Of a DNA stretch of 63,941 bases, positions 45,266 through 53,955 are shown in pieces; positions within the stretch are counted from its first letter, which is position 1; each line of letters starts with the position of its first letter. The stretch is from the NCBI GenBank assembly GCA_017962825.1, contig JAGCUO010000096.1, forward strand, positions 1 through 63,941, written 5' to 3'. Source of the DNA: Lachnospiraceae bacterium. GTDB taxonomy: Bacteria > Bacillota > Clostridia > Lachnospirales > Lachnospiraceae. The translations under genes were made by a program, and so were the position numbers. The notes beneath the pieces are model-generated. The model searched no databases, had not been told where the DNA came from, and saw only the letters and a program-made list of their open reading frames with translations.

Positions 45266-45487
45266 TTACCAATTCATCAGCATAGCTATCGTAATATATA
45301 TCATGCTCACAGAAATAACTATCAAAGCTAGAATAATTATGGATTTACGAACTTCAGGCTTATAAAAGCGTTTATGAAAAGATTTCATGAAAGTAATTTC
45401 CCAAGGTTCCTCGGTATCCTTATTACGATTGAATATTTCAACAGCTTCTCCGGGTATTTCATTTTCCTTTATTTTTTTCTCAGACAT
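45266..45487 (-). CDS. Hypothetical single-span membrane protein
   Basis: A 73-residue protein with a charged N-terminal half (MSEKKIKENEIPGEAVEIFN) and one C-terminal membrane helix (SIIILALIVISVSMIYITI). The start is uncertain: ATG at 45487 leaves 10 bp after the Mur ligase stop, whereas the frame extends to an ATG at 45526 inside it. Neither has a strong ribosome site. Confidence 0.6.
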   Translation of the reverse strand: MSEKKIKENEIPGEAVEIFNRNKDTEEPWEITFMKSFHKRFYKPEVRKSIIILALIVISVSMIYITIAMLMNW

Positions 45488-45497
45488 ACTTTTGTGA

Positions 45498-47108
45498 TCA
45501 GTAGTTATCCGGAAGATCGTTTTCAAGCAGGATATATTTTTTCTTATCCGACTTAATGTTCATGGCACGATTCATTGCATCCTGAAGGTTATCGAATGCC
45601 TCTACTTTATTTTTCTCAAATCCCGTAGAAAGAACGCCTTCGTATATGGGCTCTGTTCTCTTTTTACCTACGAGGAAAATATAATCGCAATTAGCTGCTG
45701 CATAGGTTCCAAACTTGAAATTATAATCTCTCTCGTCTTCACCGAGCTCTACCATACCGGGAGTGATAAGAATATGCTCACCCTTAAACAGATTAAGCAT
45801 CTCAACGGCAGCTTTTGAACCTATGGGATTGGAATTGAACGTATCGTCAATAACGGTTACGGTTCCCCTGTCAAGAAGCTGCAATCTGTGCTCCGCGGGC
45901 TGAAGTCTCCTTACGGGAATCTTCAGGTCGGCAAGAGGAATTCCGTAAGTGTGTGCAACAGCGATCGCACCCAGGACATTGATGACATTATGACCGCCGA
46001 TAAGTCTTGTGGTAAATTCTTCTTTCTCACCGTCGGGAGCAATGACAGTAAATGTAGTTCCCATGTCGGAGACAGATACATTCTCGGTTCTGTAACCGTT
46101 TGATCCACCCGCTCCGTACATTACGGTGTTCTTATAATTTCCCGCATTACCTGAGATGTATTCGTTATCACCGTTCAGGAACAGAAGTCCGCCCTCAGGA
46201 AGTGCATCTCCGAGTTCAAACTTTGTCTTAACGATATTATCCATGTTGAAGAAAGTCTCGAGATGCTGAGGTCCGATGGAGGTTATAAGTCCGTCGCGGG
46301 GATGAACTATATCACAGATTTCTTTGATCTCTCCTACTTTTCTGGCACCCATCTCACATACAAAGATTTCATGAGTGCTCTTCATCTGTTCCCTTATAGT
46401 TTTAACAACTCCCATGGGGGTGTTGTAGCTTTCGGGTGTTACGAGAACGTTATATTTTACGCTGAGTAATGTGTTCAGATAAAACTTCAGTGAGGTCTTA
46501 CCGTAACTTCCGGTAACGCCTATAATACGGATTTGCTTGTTCTCTGCAAGAATCTTCTTTGCATCATTTATGTAATACTGTCTTACCGCCTTCTCAGCGG
46601 GACGGTTCAGTATGTTTGCAAGCATCAGTATGTAAGGGGTTAGGAAAATGCCTAAAAGAGCTGCGGCCATTCCGCCTACGAAGTGGAAGCAGTTTTCTAT
46701 AACTTCTCCGAGAGCCACGATGATCACAAAAATAAGGCTTGATGTAAAAACCAGTCTCTTGGCTCTTGTTGTCATTACGAGCTTCTTTTTAGTAAATACA
46801 GACTTCAGGAACAGATATATCCTGATGTCGAGCAGAACAAAGACAAGGCTGATGATGGCGGTTACGGGAGCGGTAAAAAGCGCCATCATCACCGCACATA
46901 TCAGCAGAAATATCAGCTGTCTCTGCTTTCCGCGATTATTCTTAAGCCAGTGGGCATGCTCTTCGTTGTCATAGCCGTTCAGCTGGAGCATGTGAAGATT
47001 AAATCTAAGGGTAACGAAAAAAGCCCATGCCGCGAGCACGATAAAGACCATGGATAAGACAACACTCCACCAAAACCATATTTCATTTAAAATATCCGTA
47101 CCCTGCAT
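45498..47108 (-). CDS. Membrane-anchored Mur ligase (MurF-like)
   Basis: 536 residues. About five membrane helices (11-33, 65-100, 118-136, 145-166) replace the substrate-binding N-domain of MurF. The ATP-grasping centre follows: GVTGSYGKTS (197-206), HNVINVLGAIAVA and the C-terminal domain with DDTFNSNPIGSKAAVEML. Mur ligases add amino acids or dipeptides to UDP-MurNAc peptides; the membrane domain suggests it works at the membrane, perhaps on a lipid-linked precursor. A ddl gene lies in the same run. Start abuts the upstream stop (TAAATG). Confidence 0.85.
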   Translation of the reverse strand: MQGTDILNEIWFWWSVVLSMVFIVLAAWAFFVTLRFNLHMLQLNGYDNEEHAHWLKNNRGKQRQLIFLLICAVMMALFTAPVTAIISLVFVLLDIRIYLFLKSVFTKKKLVMTTRAKRLVFTSSLIFVIIVALGEVIENCFHFVGGMAAALLGIFLTPYILMLANILNRPAEKAVRQYYINDAKKILAENKQIRIIGVTGSYGKTSLKFYLNTLLSVKYNVLVTPESYNTPMGVVKTIREQMKSTHEIFVCEMGARKVGEIKEICDIVHPRDGLITSIGPQHLETFFNMDNIVKTKFELGDALPEGGLLFLNGDNEYISGNAGNYKNTVMYGAGGSNGYRTENVSVSDMGTTFTVIAPDGEKEEFTTRLIGGHNVINVLGAIAVAHTYGIPLADLKIPVRRLQPAEHRLQLLDRGTVTVIDDTFNSNPIGSKAAVEMLNLFKGEHILITPGMVELGEDERDYNFKFGTYAAANCDYIFLVGKKRTEPIYEGVLSTGFEKNKVEAFDNLQDAMNRAMNIKSDKKKYILLENDLPDNY

Positions 47109-47882
47109 TTAATCAATCCCAAAATTAGCTTTCATTATCCCTGTAAACATCGGGACATTTTCCGCAAAGGAAAAATGACCTGTGCCCGGTATTACCGCAA
47201 GTCCTGCGGAGGGCATCAGCTTTTCCATTATTTTCGCATCACTTAAGGGAGTGGCATCATCCTTGTCACCCCAAATAAGCAATGTGTCGTATTTATTCTT
47301 TTCAAACAGATGTGTGAGATCTTCGTTAACCGCTTTGACAAGACATCCCTTCATAACGGGACTTGCATTGCGGTAATCCTCGGAACCTTGAGTGGACTTC
47401 CAAAGTTCGATGAGCTCCGAGAACATAAGATAGACCGGTTTAAAGTTTAAAAACTTTTTCAGTATCTTGTATCTGAATACCCTTACCTTCTGTCCGAAGC
47501 TTCTCTTCGGCATTACACCTGCGGAATCGATAAGAACGATATTTTCGATCTCAAAGGGTATATTGTCCCTTGCTACAAGCTTGATTATCATACGGCCGCC
47601 GTATGAATGGCCGATGAGTACGGTCTTCTTTATATCAAGCGCTTCCATGAGCTTGATGAAAAAGTCGGTAAACTGATCTACGCTCCAACTCTCGGGAGGC
47701 TCCTGGCTTGAACCGAAACCGGGAAGATCGAACTGAAGAACACGGTATTTTGAAGTAAGGCAAGATGCAACAACATCATAAAGAGGATAAGAAGTTCCCC
47801 ATCCCTGTAAAATGACTGCTGTAGTCTCACCCGAACCGGTAAATTTATATGCGATTTTAAGACCATCGATCGTAATGTCCAT
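47109..47882 (-). CDS. Alpha/beta hydrolase
   Basis: 257 residues with the alpha/beta hydrolase fold: oxyanion region LQGWGTSYPLYD, the nucleophile elbow GHSYGG (Ser in LIGHSYGGRMI), Asp in LLIWGDKDDATP and His in IPGTGHFSFAE. The substrate is unknown. It is the first gene of the envelope run, immediately before the Mur ligase. The ribosome site is weak and the upstream region holds the 73-bp repeat array. Confidence 0.85.
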   Translation of the reverse strand: MDITIDGLKIAYKFTGSGETTAVILQGWGTSYPLYDVVASCLTSKYRVLQFDLPGFGSSQEPPESWSVDQFTDFFIKLMEALDIKKTVLIGHSYGGRMIIKLVARDNIPFEIENIVLIDSAGVMPKRSFGQKVRVFRYKILKKFLNFKPVYLMFSELIELWKSTQGSEDYRNASPVMKGCLVKAVNEDLTHLFEKNKYDTLLIWGDKDDATPLSDAKIMEKLMPSAGLAVIPGTGHFSFAENVPMFTGIMKANFGID

Positions 47883-48278
47883 AACCTATGACATTTTACC
47901 ACTTTTCAGGGGGTTATTCCATTAAAAAAGCCTTATATTTCAAGGTTTTGGATAATTGATCGGGTTGTGAGTGCTCGCTGATTGCTACGTGGGATTTGGC
48001 GGGGCTTCTGAGGGGATGGGAAGGGCTGTAAAATCAAGCGTTTTGCGAGATTTTACAGCCCGCCTCAGTAGATTTTGGCTTCTGAGGCGTTAAAAAGGCT
48101 GTAGAATCATGCGTTATGCGAGATTTTACAGCCAGCCTCAGTGAATTTGGGCTTCTGAGGTGCTAAGAAGGCTGTAAAATCAAGCCTATTGCCAGATTTT
48201 ACAGCCAGCCTCAGTGGATTTGGGCTTCTGAGGCGCTAAAAAGGCTGTAAAATCAAGCTTAATGCGAGATTTTACAGC
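47883..48278. other. 396-bp gene-free region holding the hairpin array
   Basis: No open frame with a ribosome site was found. From 48001 on it is filled by 73-bp repeats. The first 120 bp, closest to the alpha/beta hydrolase, should hold that gene's promoter, but no convincing -35/-10 pair was seen. Confidence 0.6.
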
Positions 48279-48280
48279 CT
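48001..48280. repeat. 73-bp tandem array, two hairpins per unit
   Basis: Hairpin 1, GGCTGTAAAATC / GATTTTACAGCC (12-bp stem, 13-base loop), starts at 48024, 48097, 48170 and 48243, exactly 73 bp apart. Between them hairpin 2, GCCTCAG / CTGAGGC, lies at 48062-48088, 48135-48161 and 48208-48234, with a half copy at 48005-48013. The last hairpin 1 touches the stop codon of the small Cys-rich gene and may act as its terminator. Confidence 0.92.
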
Positions 48281-48530
48281 ACCATCTGGATATGGGACAG
48301 TGTGCCGCTTTTGCAGCAGCTCGGATTTCCACGTAACATCCGCATTTTTGGCATGTTCCAGCCAAAAGGCCGTCACATTCCGTGCATACTCCAAGCCTTT
48401 TCTCGTAAAGCTCATCCGGAGCTCTGTCAGCATCGGACAGCATTGCTCTGGTACGCTTTACCATCTCATATATGTCAGCCTTTTCGGCAATGTCCCGAAC
48501 AAGGCATAATTTGCATCTGTTATCAGCCAT
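48279..48530 (-). CDS. Small cysteine-rich protein (DUF6171-like)
   Basis: 83 residues with three cysteine groups: CKLC near the N-terminus, CTECDG, and CQKCGCYVEIRAAAK with a final Cys. The pattern looks like zinc binding and resembles DUF6171 proteins, which are uncharacterised; this match is from memory. The ATG at 48530 has AAGGAG upstream. It stands alone, just upstream of the tandem array. Confidence 0.72.
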   Translation of the reverse strand: MADNRCKLCLVRDIAEKADIYEMVKRTRAMLSDADRAPDELYEKRLGVCTECDGLLAGTCQKCGCYVEIRAAAKAAHCPISRW

Positions 48531-48614
48531 ATAACTCCTTCGGATACCCGAAATCTGTTCTGTAAATATCACTTATGGAAATCATCCATATGCGAATAGC
48601 AATGGACTGTTTCT

Positions 48615-48650
48615 AAAGAAAACGGGGGACGGTAAAGCAGTCCCCCGTTA
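48615..48650 (-). terminator. Rho-independent terminator after GH51
   Basis: Ten-bp stem aacgggggac / gtcccccgtt (48621-48630 and 48640-48649) with a 9-base loop; on the minus strand it is followed by TTCTTT. Starts 9 bp past the GH51 stop codon. Confidence 0.88.
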
Positions 48651-48658
48651 TAAAATAA

Positions 48659-50149
48659 TTAAACTTCTGTAGCGGTGATGGATGTTACGCTTGCCTTGGG
48701 AAGGGTAACTTTGATTCCGCTTCCGCCGTTTACTACCTCTGAGGAAATATCCTTGATAACAACATTCTCAGGATTCTCAAAAGTGTTGTGAGCCTGAAGA
48801 GCTCCGGATACGGTTCTTGCGGTAGCATCGCTTACCTTAACACCGCCGATGATGATCTCGGTTTCAATGTCATTATCGGGATCGGTATTAACGACAGTGA
48901 TAAGAATCTTTCCGTCCTTTTCACTAGCTGAAACGCTGAGTGAAGGAATGGTGTATTCGCCGTCCTTAAGATCCTCGGTCTCTGCATAGCTTTCTACCTG
49001 ACGTGCATCCATATGTCCCTGATACATATCATATACATGATAGGTGGGAGTAAGGATCATCTTAGGTCCGTCGGTAAGGATCATTGACTGAAGAACATTG
49101 ATCATCTGTGCGATGTTTGCCATTACGACAAAGTCACATCTGTCGTTGAACATGTTCAGGTTAAGAGCAGCAACGATAGCGTCACGGATGGTGTTCTGCT
49201 GATATAAGAATCCGGGATTTGTTCCGGGCTCAACAGCAAACCAGTTGCCCCACTCATCAACGATGAGCTTAAGCTCATGGCCTGTCTTCTTTGCGCTCTG
49301 CTTGAGAATTTGTCCATTTACATCCATGATCTCTCCGAGATAAAGAGTCTTGGATATGGTCTCGAAATAATCGCTCTTACTAAACTGTGTCGCACTGTTC
49401 TTCTGCTCCCATGCGGGACCGGGAACGGTGTAGTAATGGAGTGACAGAGCATCTGCCATATTTCCTATCTTCTCGGATGCAACCCTTACCCACTCAAAAT
49501 CATTTCCGTTGGCACCGCATGCAACTTTGTAAATAGGATGCTCGGAATCATAATTTCTCATGAATGTGCTGAACTGGCGGGCGAGGTTTGAATAAAACTC
49601 AGGGTTCATGTTTCCGCCGCAGCCCCAGTTCTCATTTCCGATGCCCCAGTACTTAACATTCCAGGGCTCTTCCTGTCCGTTTGCTCTTCTGAGATCTGCC
49701 ATGGGGGATACACCGCCCATATTGCAATACTCGATCCAGTCGGAAAGTTCCTGAACGGTTCCGCTTCCCACATTACCCGAGATATAAGGCTCACAGCCTA
49801 CCTGCTTACAAAACTCAAGGAATTCGTGAGTACCGAATGAATTGTCCTCGGTAACTCCGCCCCAGTTTGTATTAACGATCTTCTTTCTGTTTTCTTTGGG
49901 ACCTATTCCGTCCATCCAGTGATAGGTGTCACCGAAGCACCCTCCGGGCCATCTTAAAACAGGAACGTGAATAGCCTTTAAGGCTTCAACGACATCAGTT
50001 CTCATGCCGTTTACATTGGGGATGCCATCTTCTTCTTTGACGAAGATTCCCTCATAGATGCATCTTCCCAAGTGCTCGGAGAACTGTCCGTAGATATTTT
50101 TATTGATAGTTCCCTTGCTCTTTTTGGTATTAACTACGATATGCGCCAT
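48659..50149 (-). CDS. GH51 alpha-L-arabinofuranosidase
   Basis: Releases arabinose side chains from arabinoxylan or arabinan oligosaccharides. 496 residues; the acid/base Glu173 lies in WGIGNENWG and the nucleophile Glu299 in LIVDEWGNW, both in the GH51 clan-A positions. The N-terminal IYGQFSEHLGRCIYEG is typical. The ATG at 50149 has GGAGGG 5 bp upstream; the longer frame is not supported. No signal peptide, so the enzyme is cytoplasmic and acts on imported oligosaccharides. It follows the GH120 gene by 28 bp. Confidence 0.94.
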   Translation of the reverse strand: MAHIVVNTKKSKGTINKNIYGQFSEHLGRCIYEGIFVKEEDGIPNVNGMRTDVVEALKAIHVPVLRWPGGCFGDTYHWMDGIGPKENRKKIVNTNWGGVTEDNSFGTHEFLEFCKQVGCEPYISGNVGSGTVQELSDWIEYCNMGGVSPMADLRRANGQEEPWNVKYWGIGNENWGCGGNMNPEFYSNLARQFSTFMRNYDSEHPIYKVACGANGNDFEWVRVASEKIGNMADALSLHYYTVPGPAWEQKNSATQFSKSDYFETISKTLYLGEIMDVNGQILKQSAKKTGHELKLIVDEWGNWFAVEPGTNPGFLYQQNTIRDAIVAALNLNMFNDRCDFVVMANIAQMINVLQSMILTDGPKMILTPTYHVYDMYQGHMDARQVESYAETEDLKDGEYTIPSLSVSASEKDGKILITVVNTDPDNDIETEIIIGGVKVSDATARTVSGALQAHNTFENPENVVIKDISSEVVNGGSGIKVTLPKASVTSITATEV

Positions 50150-50177
50150 TTTACCCTCCGTTAATATCGCGTATTGA

Positions 50178-52190
50178 TCAATCCCAGATCTTCTCACCCT
50201 TTAAATCTGCCGTAGCAAAGGGGCCGGGAATAACCTTTAAACCTCTCTTGTTGCCAAAATAATCCTCGTTGAACTGAATAGGAGTTCCATCCGTATTCTC
50301 ATAACACTGCTGCGGCTCAAAAGCCTTGCCGAGGGTTGCGGTATCTATCATCTTGACCTTGAAATCCTTAACGATGTCAAAGACATTGGTCTTGAGTGTA
50401 TATACGCCCTTCTTTTCTTGAAGAGTCACATATGCTTTGGTCTTCTTATCGACGAGATTGTCCTTCTCTTTCTTAAATGCCTTGGCACCGTTCAGATAAG
50501 CATTTCCGTGTATCCAAACAGGGAGATGACCAAAGTGACCTGTTGCAAGTTTGCCCATGTCGGGACGACGCTTGCCGATATCGAAAAGCTGGATCCAGTC
50601 TTCGTAAAGAGGATACTCATCCCATACATGAGTTCCTACTTCAAGATTTGTCGGCTCACGCTTGGGATCCCAGCCCTTGAGATAGTTCTTGGGAACAGGC
50701 GTATTCTGGATAAATATGTTGTTATAGAATCTGTCATCACCGTGAAGTATGGTCATGAAACCGAGAACTTCGGTACGGTGAGGAATGTGGTAAGGAGTAT
50801 AACGGGGCTCGCGCTGTCCGTTGATAACCGAATCGACACCGCTTCCTACCATTACGAAAGAACCGCATACAAGATTGTGCACCATGGCAACACCTTCGGT
50901 AGGAATTCGAAGTGAACAGGGTGACAGAAGTATATTGTTATCGATAAGGATGGGACCGTGTCCTACTTCCACGAAGAGATCCTGATCGAAGCGGTCCGGT
51001 CTCTTTTCCAGGAAATCGGGAATACAGTTGTCATGCAGGAAGTTACGGGTAATTCTTGTTCCCTGAGCTTCCCAGTCGCACCATATTCCCATCCAGCAAT
51101 GATGGATATGATTTCTGCGGAAGATAACATCGATCGCTGCATGGAATTTGATACCTGCGATCTCCGCTCCGCCAAGCTGCTGCATGTTGTTGATGTGATG
51201 AATGTGATTGTCCTCAATGATGGAAAATACACATCCCATTCTTCCTACGATACCGGTCTGCTCGCAGTGATGGATATTACATCTTCTGACTATATGGCCG
51301 CCGACAGTCTCTTTGGTCCATCCGTCATACTGAGCACGGCATACGGCATCTCTTTCCATCTGAGTGGGACTCTTTAAATGCTCGTGGAAGAAATAGTTGT
51401 CGTTATTTTCCTGAGAATAATTACCGAAAGATATACCGCAGCACTTTGAGCCGTATACATCACAGTCTTCGATGATCCAGCCCTTTGACCAGTGAGCACC
51501 GATCATTCCGTCCTGGAATGCCGCGGGAGGAGCCCATGTGGTAGCAGCCTTGCATACGGTGAATCCGGAAAGCGTGATGTATCCGATATATTTTTCCGAA
51601 GGCATAAAGCAGTTGCGGCGAACGGTAATCTCCACCTTCTCCTTGGAAGGATCCTTGTCCTTGAAGTTTGCATAGATGACGGTCTCGCCGGTTTTCTCGT
51701 CCTGTTCGCAATACCATTTGTAAACAGAAAATTCGGGTTCCCAGCTTCTGTCATATACCTTACCGTCAAGACACTCTTTGAGATCTGCGGTCTCATACAT
51801 CATACGGTCGTTTAAGAATACGTTACCTGTATGGATGTGGTTATCTGCAAAATACCAGTCACCCTCAACTTCCTGAATGTAAGGGTTGTATGCACCGAAT
51901 ACTGAATTGTCTATTCTGGTCACAAAGGTCGAACCCTTGTACTTTTTCCAGTCCGTAACAACCTCGGCACCGGTAATGACCGCTGCCAGTGGCTTCTCGG
52001 ATGTATAGGTAATCCTTGCGTCTTCTTTGCCTGCGTGTTTGGGATTGACATACTCCCTGTAGATACCGGGCGCAACTATTACTTCGTCTCCCGGCATTGC
52101 GATGTTTGCAGCATCCTGAATCGCCTTAAAGGGCGATTCTTTACTTCCGTTTCCTCCCCTCGTCGCAGAAGCATTTACATAGATCTTCAT
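50178..52190 (-). CDS. GH120 beta-xylosidase (right-handed beta-helix)
   Basis: 670 residues, close in layout to characterised GH120 beta-xylosidases (Thermoanaerobacterium saccharolyticum XylC). Shared stretches, recalled rather than aligned: the N-terminal KESPFKAIQDAANIAMPGDE, IIEDCDVYGSKC, IAGIKFHAAIDV, DWEAQGTRITRN and FVEVGHGP. The catalytic pair should be Asp372 (CDWEAQG) and Glu408 (FVEVGHG), with an insert of about 13 residues between them. No signal peptide. Automatic annotation usually gives only 'right-handed parallel beta-helix protein'. GGAGG lies upstream of the ATG. Confidence 0.85.
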   Translation of the reverse strand: MKIYVNASATRGGNGSKESPFKAIQDAANIAMPGDEVIVAPGIYREYVNPKHAGKEDARITYTSEKPLAAVITGAEVVTDWKKYKGSTFVTRIDNSVFGAYNPYIQEVEGDWYFADNHIHTGNVFLNDRMMYETADLKECLDGKVYDRSWEPEFSVYKWYCEQDEKTGETVIYANFKDKDPSKEKVEITVRRNCFMPSEKYIGYITLSGFTVCKAATTWAPPAAFQDGMIGAHWSKGWIIEDCDVYGSKCCGISFGNYSQENNDNYFFHEHLKSPTQMERDAVCRAQYDGWTKETVGGHIVRRCNIHHCEQTGIVGRMGCVFSIIEDNHIHHINNMQQLGGAEIAGIKFHAAIDVIFRRNHIHHCWMGIWCDWEAQGTRITRNFLHDNCIPDFLEKRPDRFDQDLFVEVGHGPILIDNNILLSPCSLRIPTEGVAMVHNLVCGSFVMVGSGVDSVINGQREPRYTPYHIPHRTEVLGFMTILHGDDRFYNNIFIQNTPVPKNYLKGWDPKREPTNLEVGTHVWDEYPLYEDWIQLFDIGKRRPDMGKLATGHFGHLPVWIHGNAYLNGAKAFKKEKDNLVDKKTKAYVTLQEKKGVYTLKTNVFDIVKDFKVKMIDTATLGKAFEPQQCYENTDGTPIQFNEDYFGNKRGLKVIPGPFATADLKGEKIWD

Positions 52191-52223
52191 GTGTGTACCT
52201 CCTTGCTTGTTTTATTTTCCCCT

Positions 52224-53948
52224 TTATTTATTTAAAAAATAATACCTGCGATAAGATCCGTCATAGTAATTCTGACTGATATATTCATCGCCGTAATTAT
52301 CCCTTAACATGTTCATAAGCCATGAATCATCCGGCTCTTTAGATTCCCCGTACCAGCACACTATCTCCACAACATCCGGCTTCTTTTCCGGATGCTCAAT
52401 AAAGTACTGCCCCTGACTTTCATCGATCACACAGGAAGTCTGCGTATCTTTGACGGCTATTTCCACATCTTTGAAAAGATACTCAAGGGAGCTCGCCCCG
52501 TCCATCATCCCGCAATTCCCCGATATCAAAACAGTACTTCCGTCCGGAATAATATCCTGCCATTCTTCATAGGTCCGATCCAGAATGTAAGGCGCCATAT
52601 ACTCCGAAAAGATCCCGATCATCGGTCCTTTCTTGGAAACACCCGCAATGTCCGTCAGATTGATGTAGCAAAAAGACATTGAGCGGACGATAAAAAGGTT
52701 GATGAAAACAATGGGAATCACAGGAAAGATCCTGATAAATCCAAGGCGCTCCGGAGCATCTTTACCCGTTTCATATTCATACAGATATGAAAAAGAAATA
52801 CATACTCCGAGTATCATATATCCCAGGGAAGAATTCAACGAAAGATTTGATAAAATTGCGGTAGAAAGCATCTGGAATACGCTTATAATCAGCGCGATGG
52901 AAAGCACATCTTTCTGTAAATTCTTTTTACCTAAAGACATGACAAGACCTGCGATCAAAAGCCCTGTCTGAAACTCCAGAAAGCAATAATCCGTATTCAT
53001 CATAAGTGCATCGGATATCTGCCATATTCCGCACAGAATCAGGAAAATAATGACGAAATTTTTACGGTTGGTCTCACCTGAATCTTTCTTCACACAGTTT
53101 TTAATCCGCACAGCAAGTACCGAAATTCCGGCAATGATAATATATGAAGCCAATATGGAAAGAAGGTCTTTACCGTATCCTGTCAATTTCGATAAAACTC
53201 CTGCCGAATGTGAAGGATCGGAAGTCGCAATATGCGCTATTCCGTTTAAAAAATCATGTATTCCGAGAGATAATGCAAATCCTCCCATATACAGGATTCC
53301 GAGAAACAGACATATAAGAGTCAGGAAACAAAGGTTTTTCAGCCCCTTATCCGTGTATCTGAAAAGTATGATGAGAGCCGCGATCCACATGATCACACAT
53401 GAGGGATATGCAAGTACGGCAAGGAAAAGTGATACGGACGAAAGTGCCAGATACACAGGCTTTTTATCAGTGATAAAAAAGATCAGAAAACTGAAAAGCA
53501 GTACCGAAGAATAAACCTGCATATTGGAATATTCCGGGATTATAAGAAGTTTGGGTGAAAGTATCATGAAGATGCATGATGTCACAAAAGCATTATCCCG
53601 GGCAAACACCTTACCGAGGGCCTTATAAAACACCATGGCTACGGCAGTTTTTATGACTGCCCCCATTACATGCAGATATAGGATAATACCGGTTGTGGTA
53701 CCGGCGATCTTAATATAGATCAATTCAAGAAAAGCACACAAAAATGCGGATATCTGGTGAGGCTCCCACATCTCAGCAAACATGCGGTCACCCTTTAAGA
53801 TCCTGTATCCGATCGCGGCTGCATAACCGGAATCATAATCAAAATCCGCAAAAATCCTTTTTAAACATACCCCTAAGGTAAAAACAAACAAACATATCTT
53901 TAATATGTTTGTTTGGTCTTTTTTTCCTGTGGATAAGGTTGCACCCAT
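52224..53948 (-). CDS. GT-C-like membrane protein
   Basis: 574 residues with about ten to twelve membrane helices and a C-terminal soluble tail (about 440-574). The first loop, DFDYDSGYAAAIGYRILKGD then FAEMWEPHQ, resembles the acidic first loop of GT-C (PMT/ArnT-like) glycosyltransferases that use lipid-linked sugars. The acceptor is unknown. AGGA is 7 bp upstream of the ATG, which lies 7 bp past the rsgA stop, so it joins that transcript. Confidence 0.7.
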   Translation of the reverse strand: MGATLSTGKKDQTNILKICLFVFTLGVCLKRIFADFDYDSGYAAAIGYRILKGDRMFAEMWEPHQISAFLCAFLELIYIKIAGTTTGIILYLHVMGAVIKTAVAMVFYKALGKVFARDNAFVTSCIFMILSPKLLIIPEYSNMQVYSSVLLFSFLIFFITDKKPVYLALSSVSLFLAVLAYPSCVIMWIAALIILFRYTDKGLKNLCFLTLICLFLGILYMGGFALSLGIHDFLNGIAHIATSDPSHSAGVLSKLTGYGKDLLSILASYIIIAGISVLAVRIKNCVKKDSGETNRKNFVIIFLILCGIWQISDALMMNTDYCFLEFQTGLLIAGLVMSLGKKNLQKDVLSIALIISVFQMLSTAILSNLSLNSSLGYMILGVCISFSYLYEYETGKDAPERLGFIRIFPVIPIVFINLFIVRSMSFCYINLTDIAGVSKKGPMIGIFSEYMAPYILDRTYEEWQDIIPDGSTVLISGNCGMMDGASSLEYLFKDVEIAVKDTQTSCVIDESQGQYFIEHPEKKPDVVEIVCWYGESKEPDDSWLMNMLRDNYGDEYISQNYYDGSYRRYYFLNK

Positions 53949-53955
53949 ACGGATC

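Noticed and set aside
48001-48280. Possible CRISPR array at the 73-bp repeats
   Set aside because: Almost the whole unit is conserved, leaving no spacer-like variable segments; the structure is alternating hairpins.
50178-52190. Pectate lyase reading of the beta-helix protein
   Set aside because: The catalytic segments and many other stretches agree with GH120 beta-xylosidases, and the GH51 neighbour fits xylan-oligosaccharide use.
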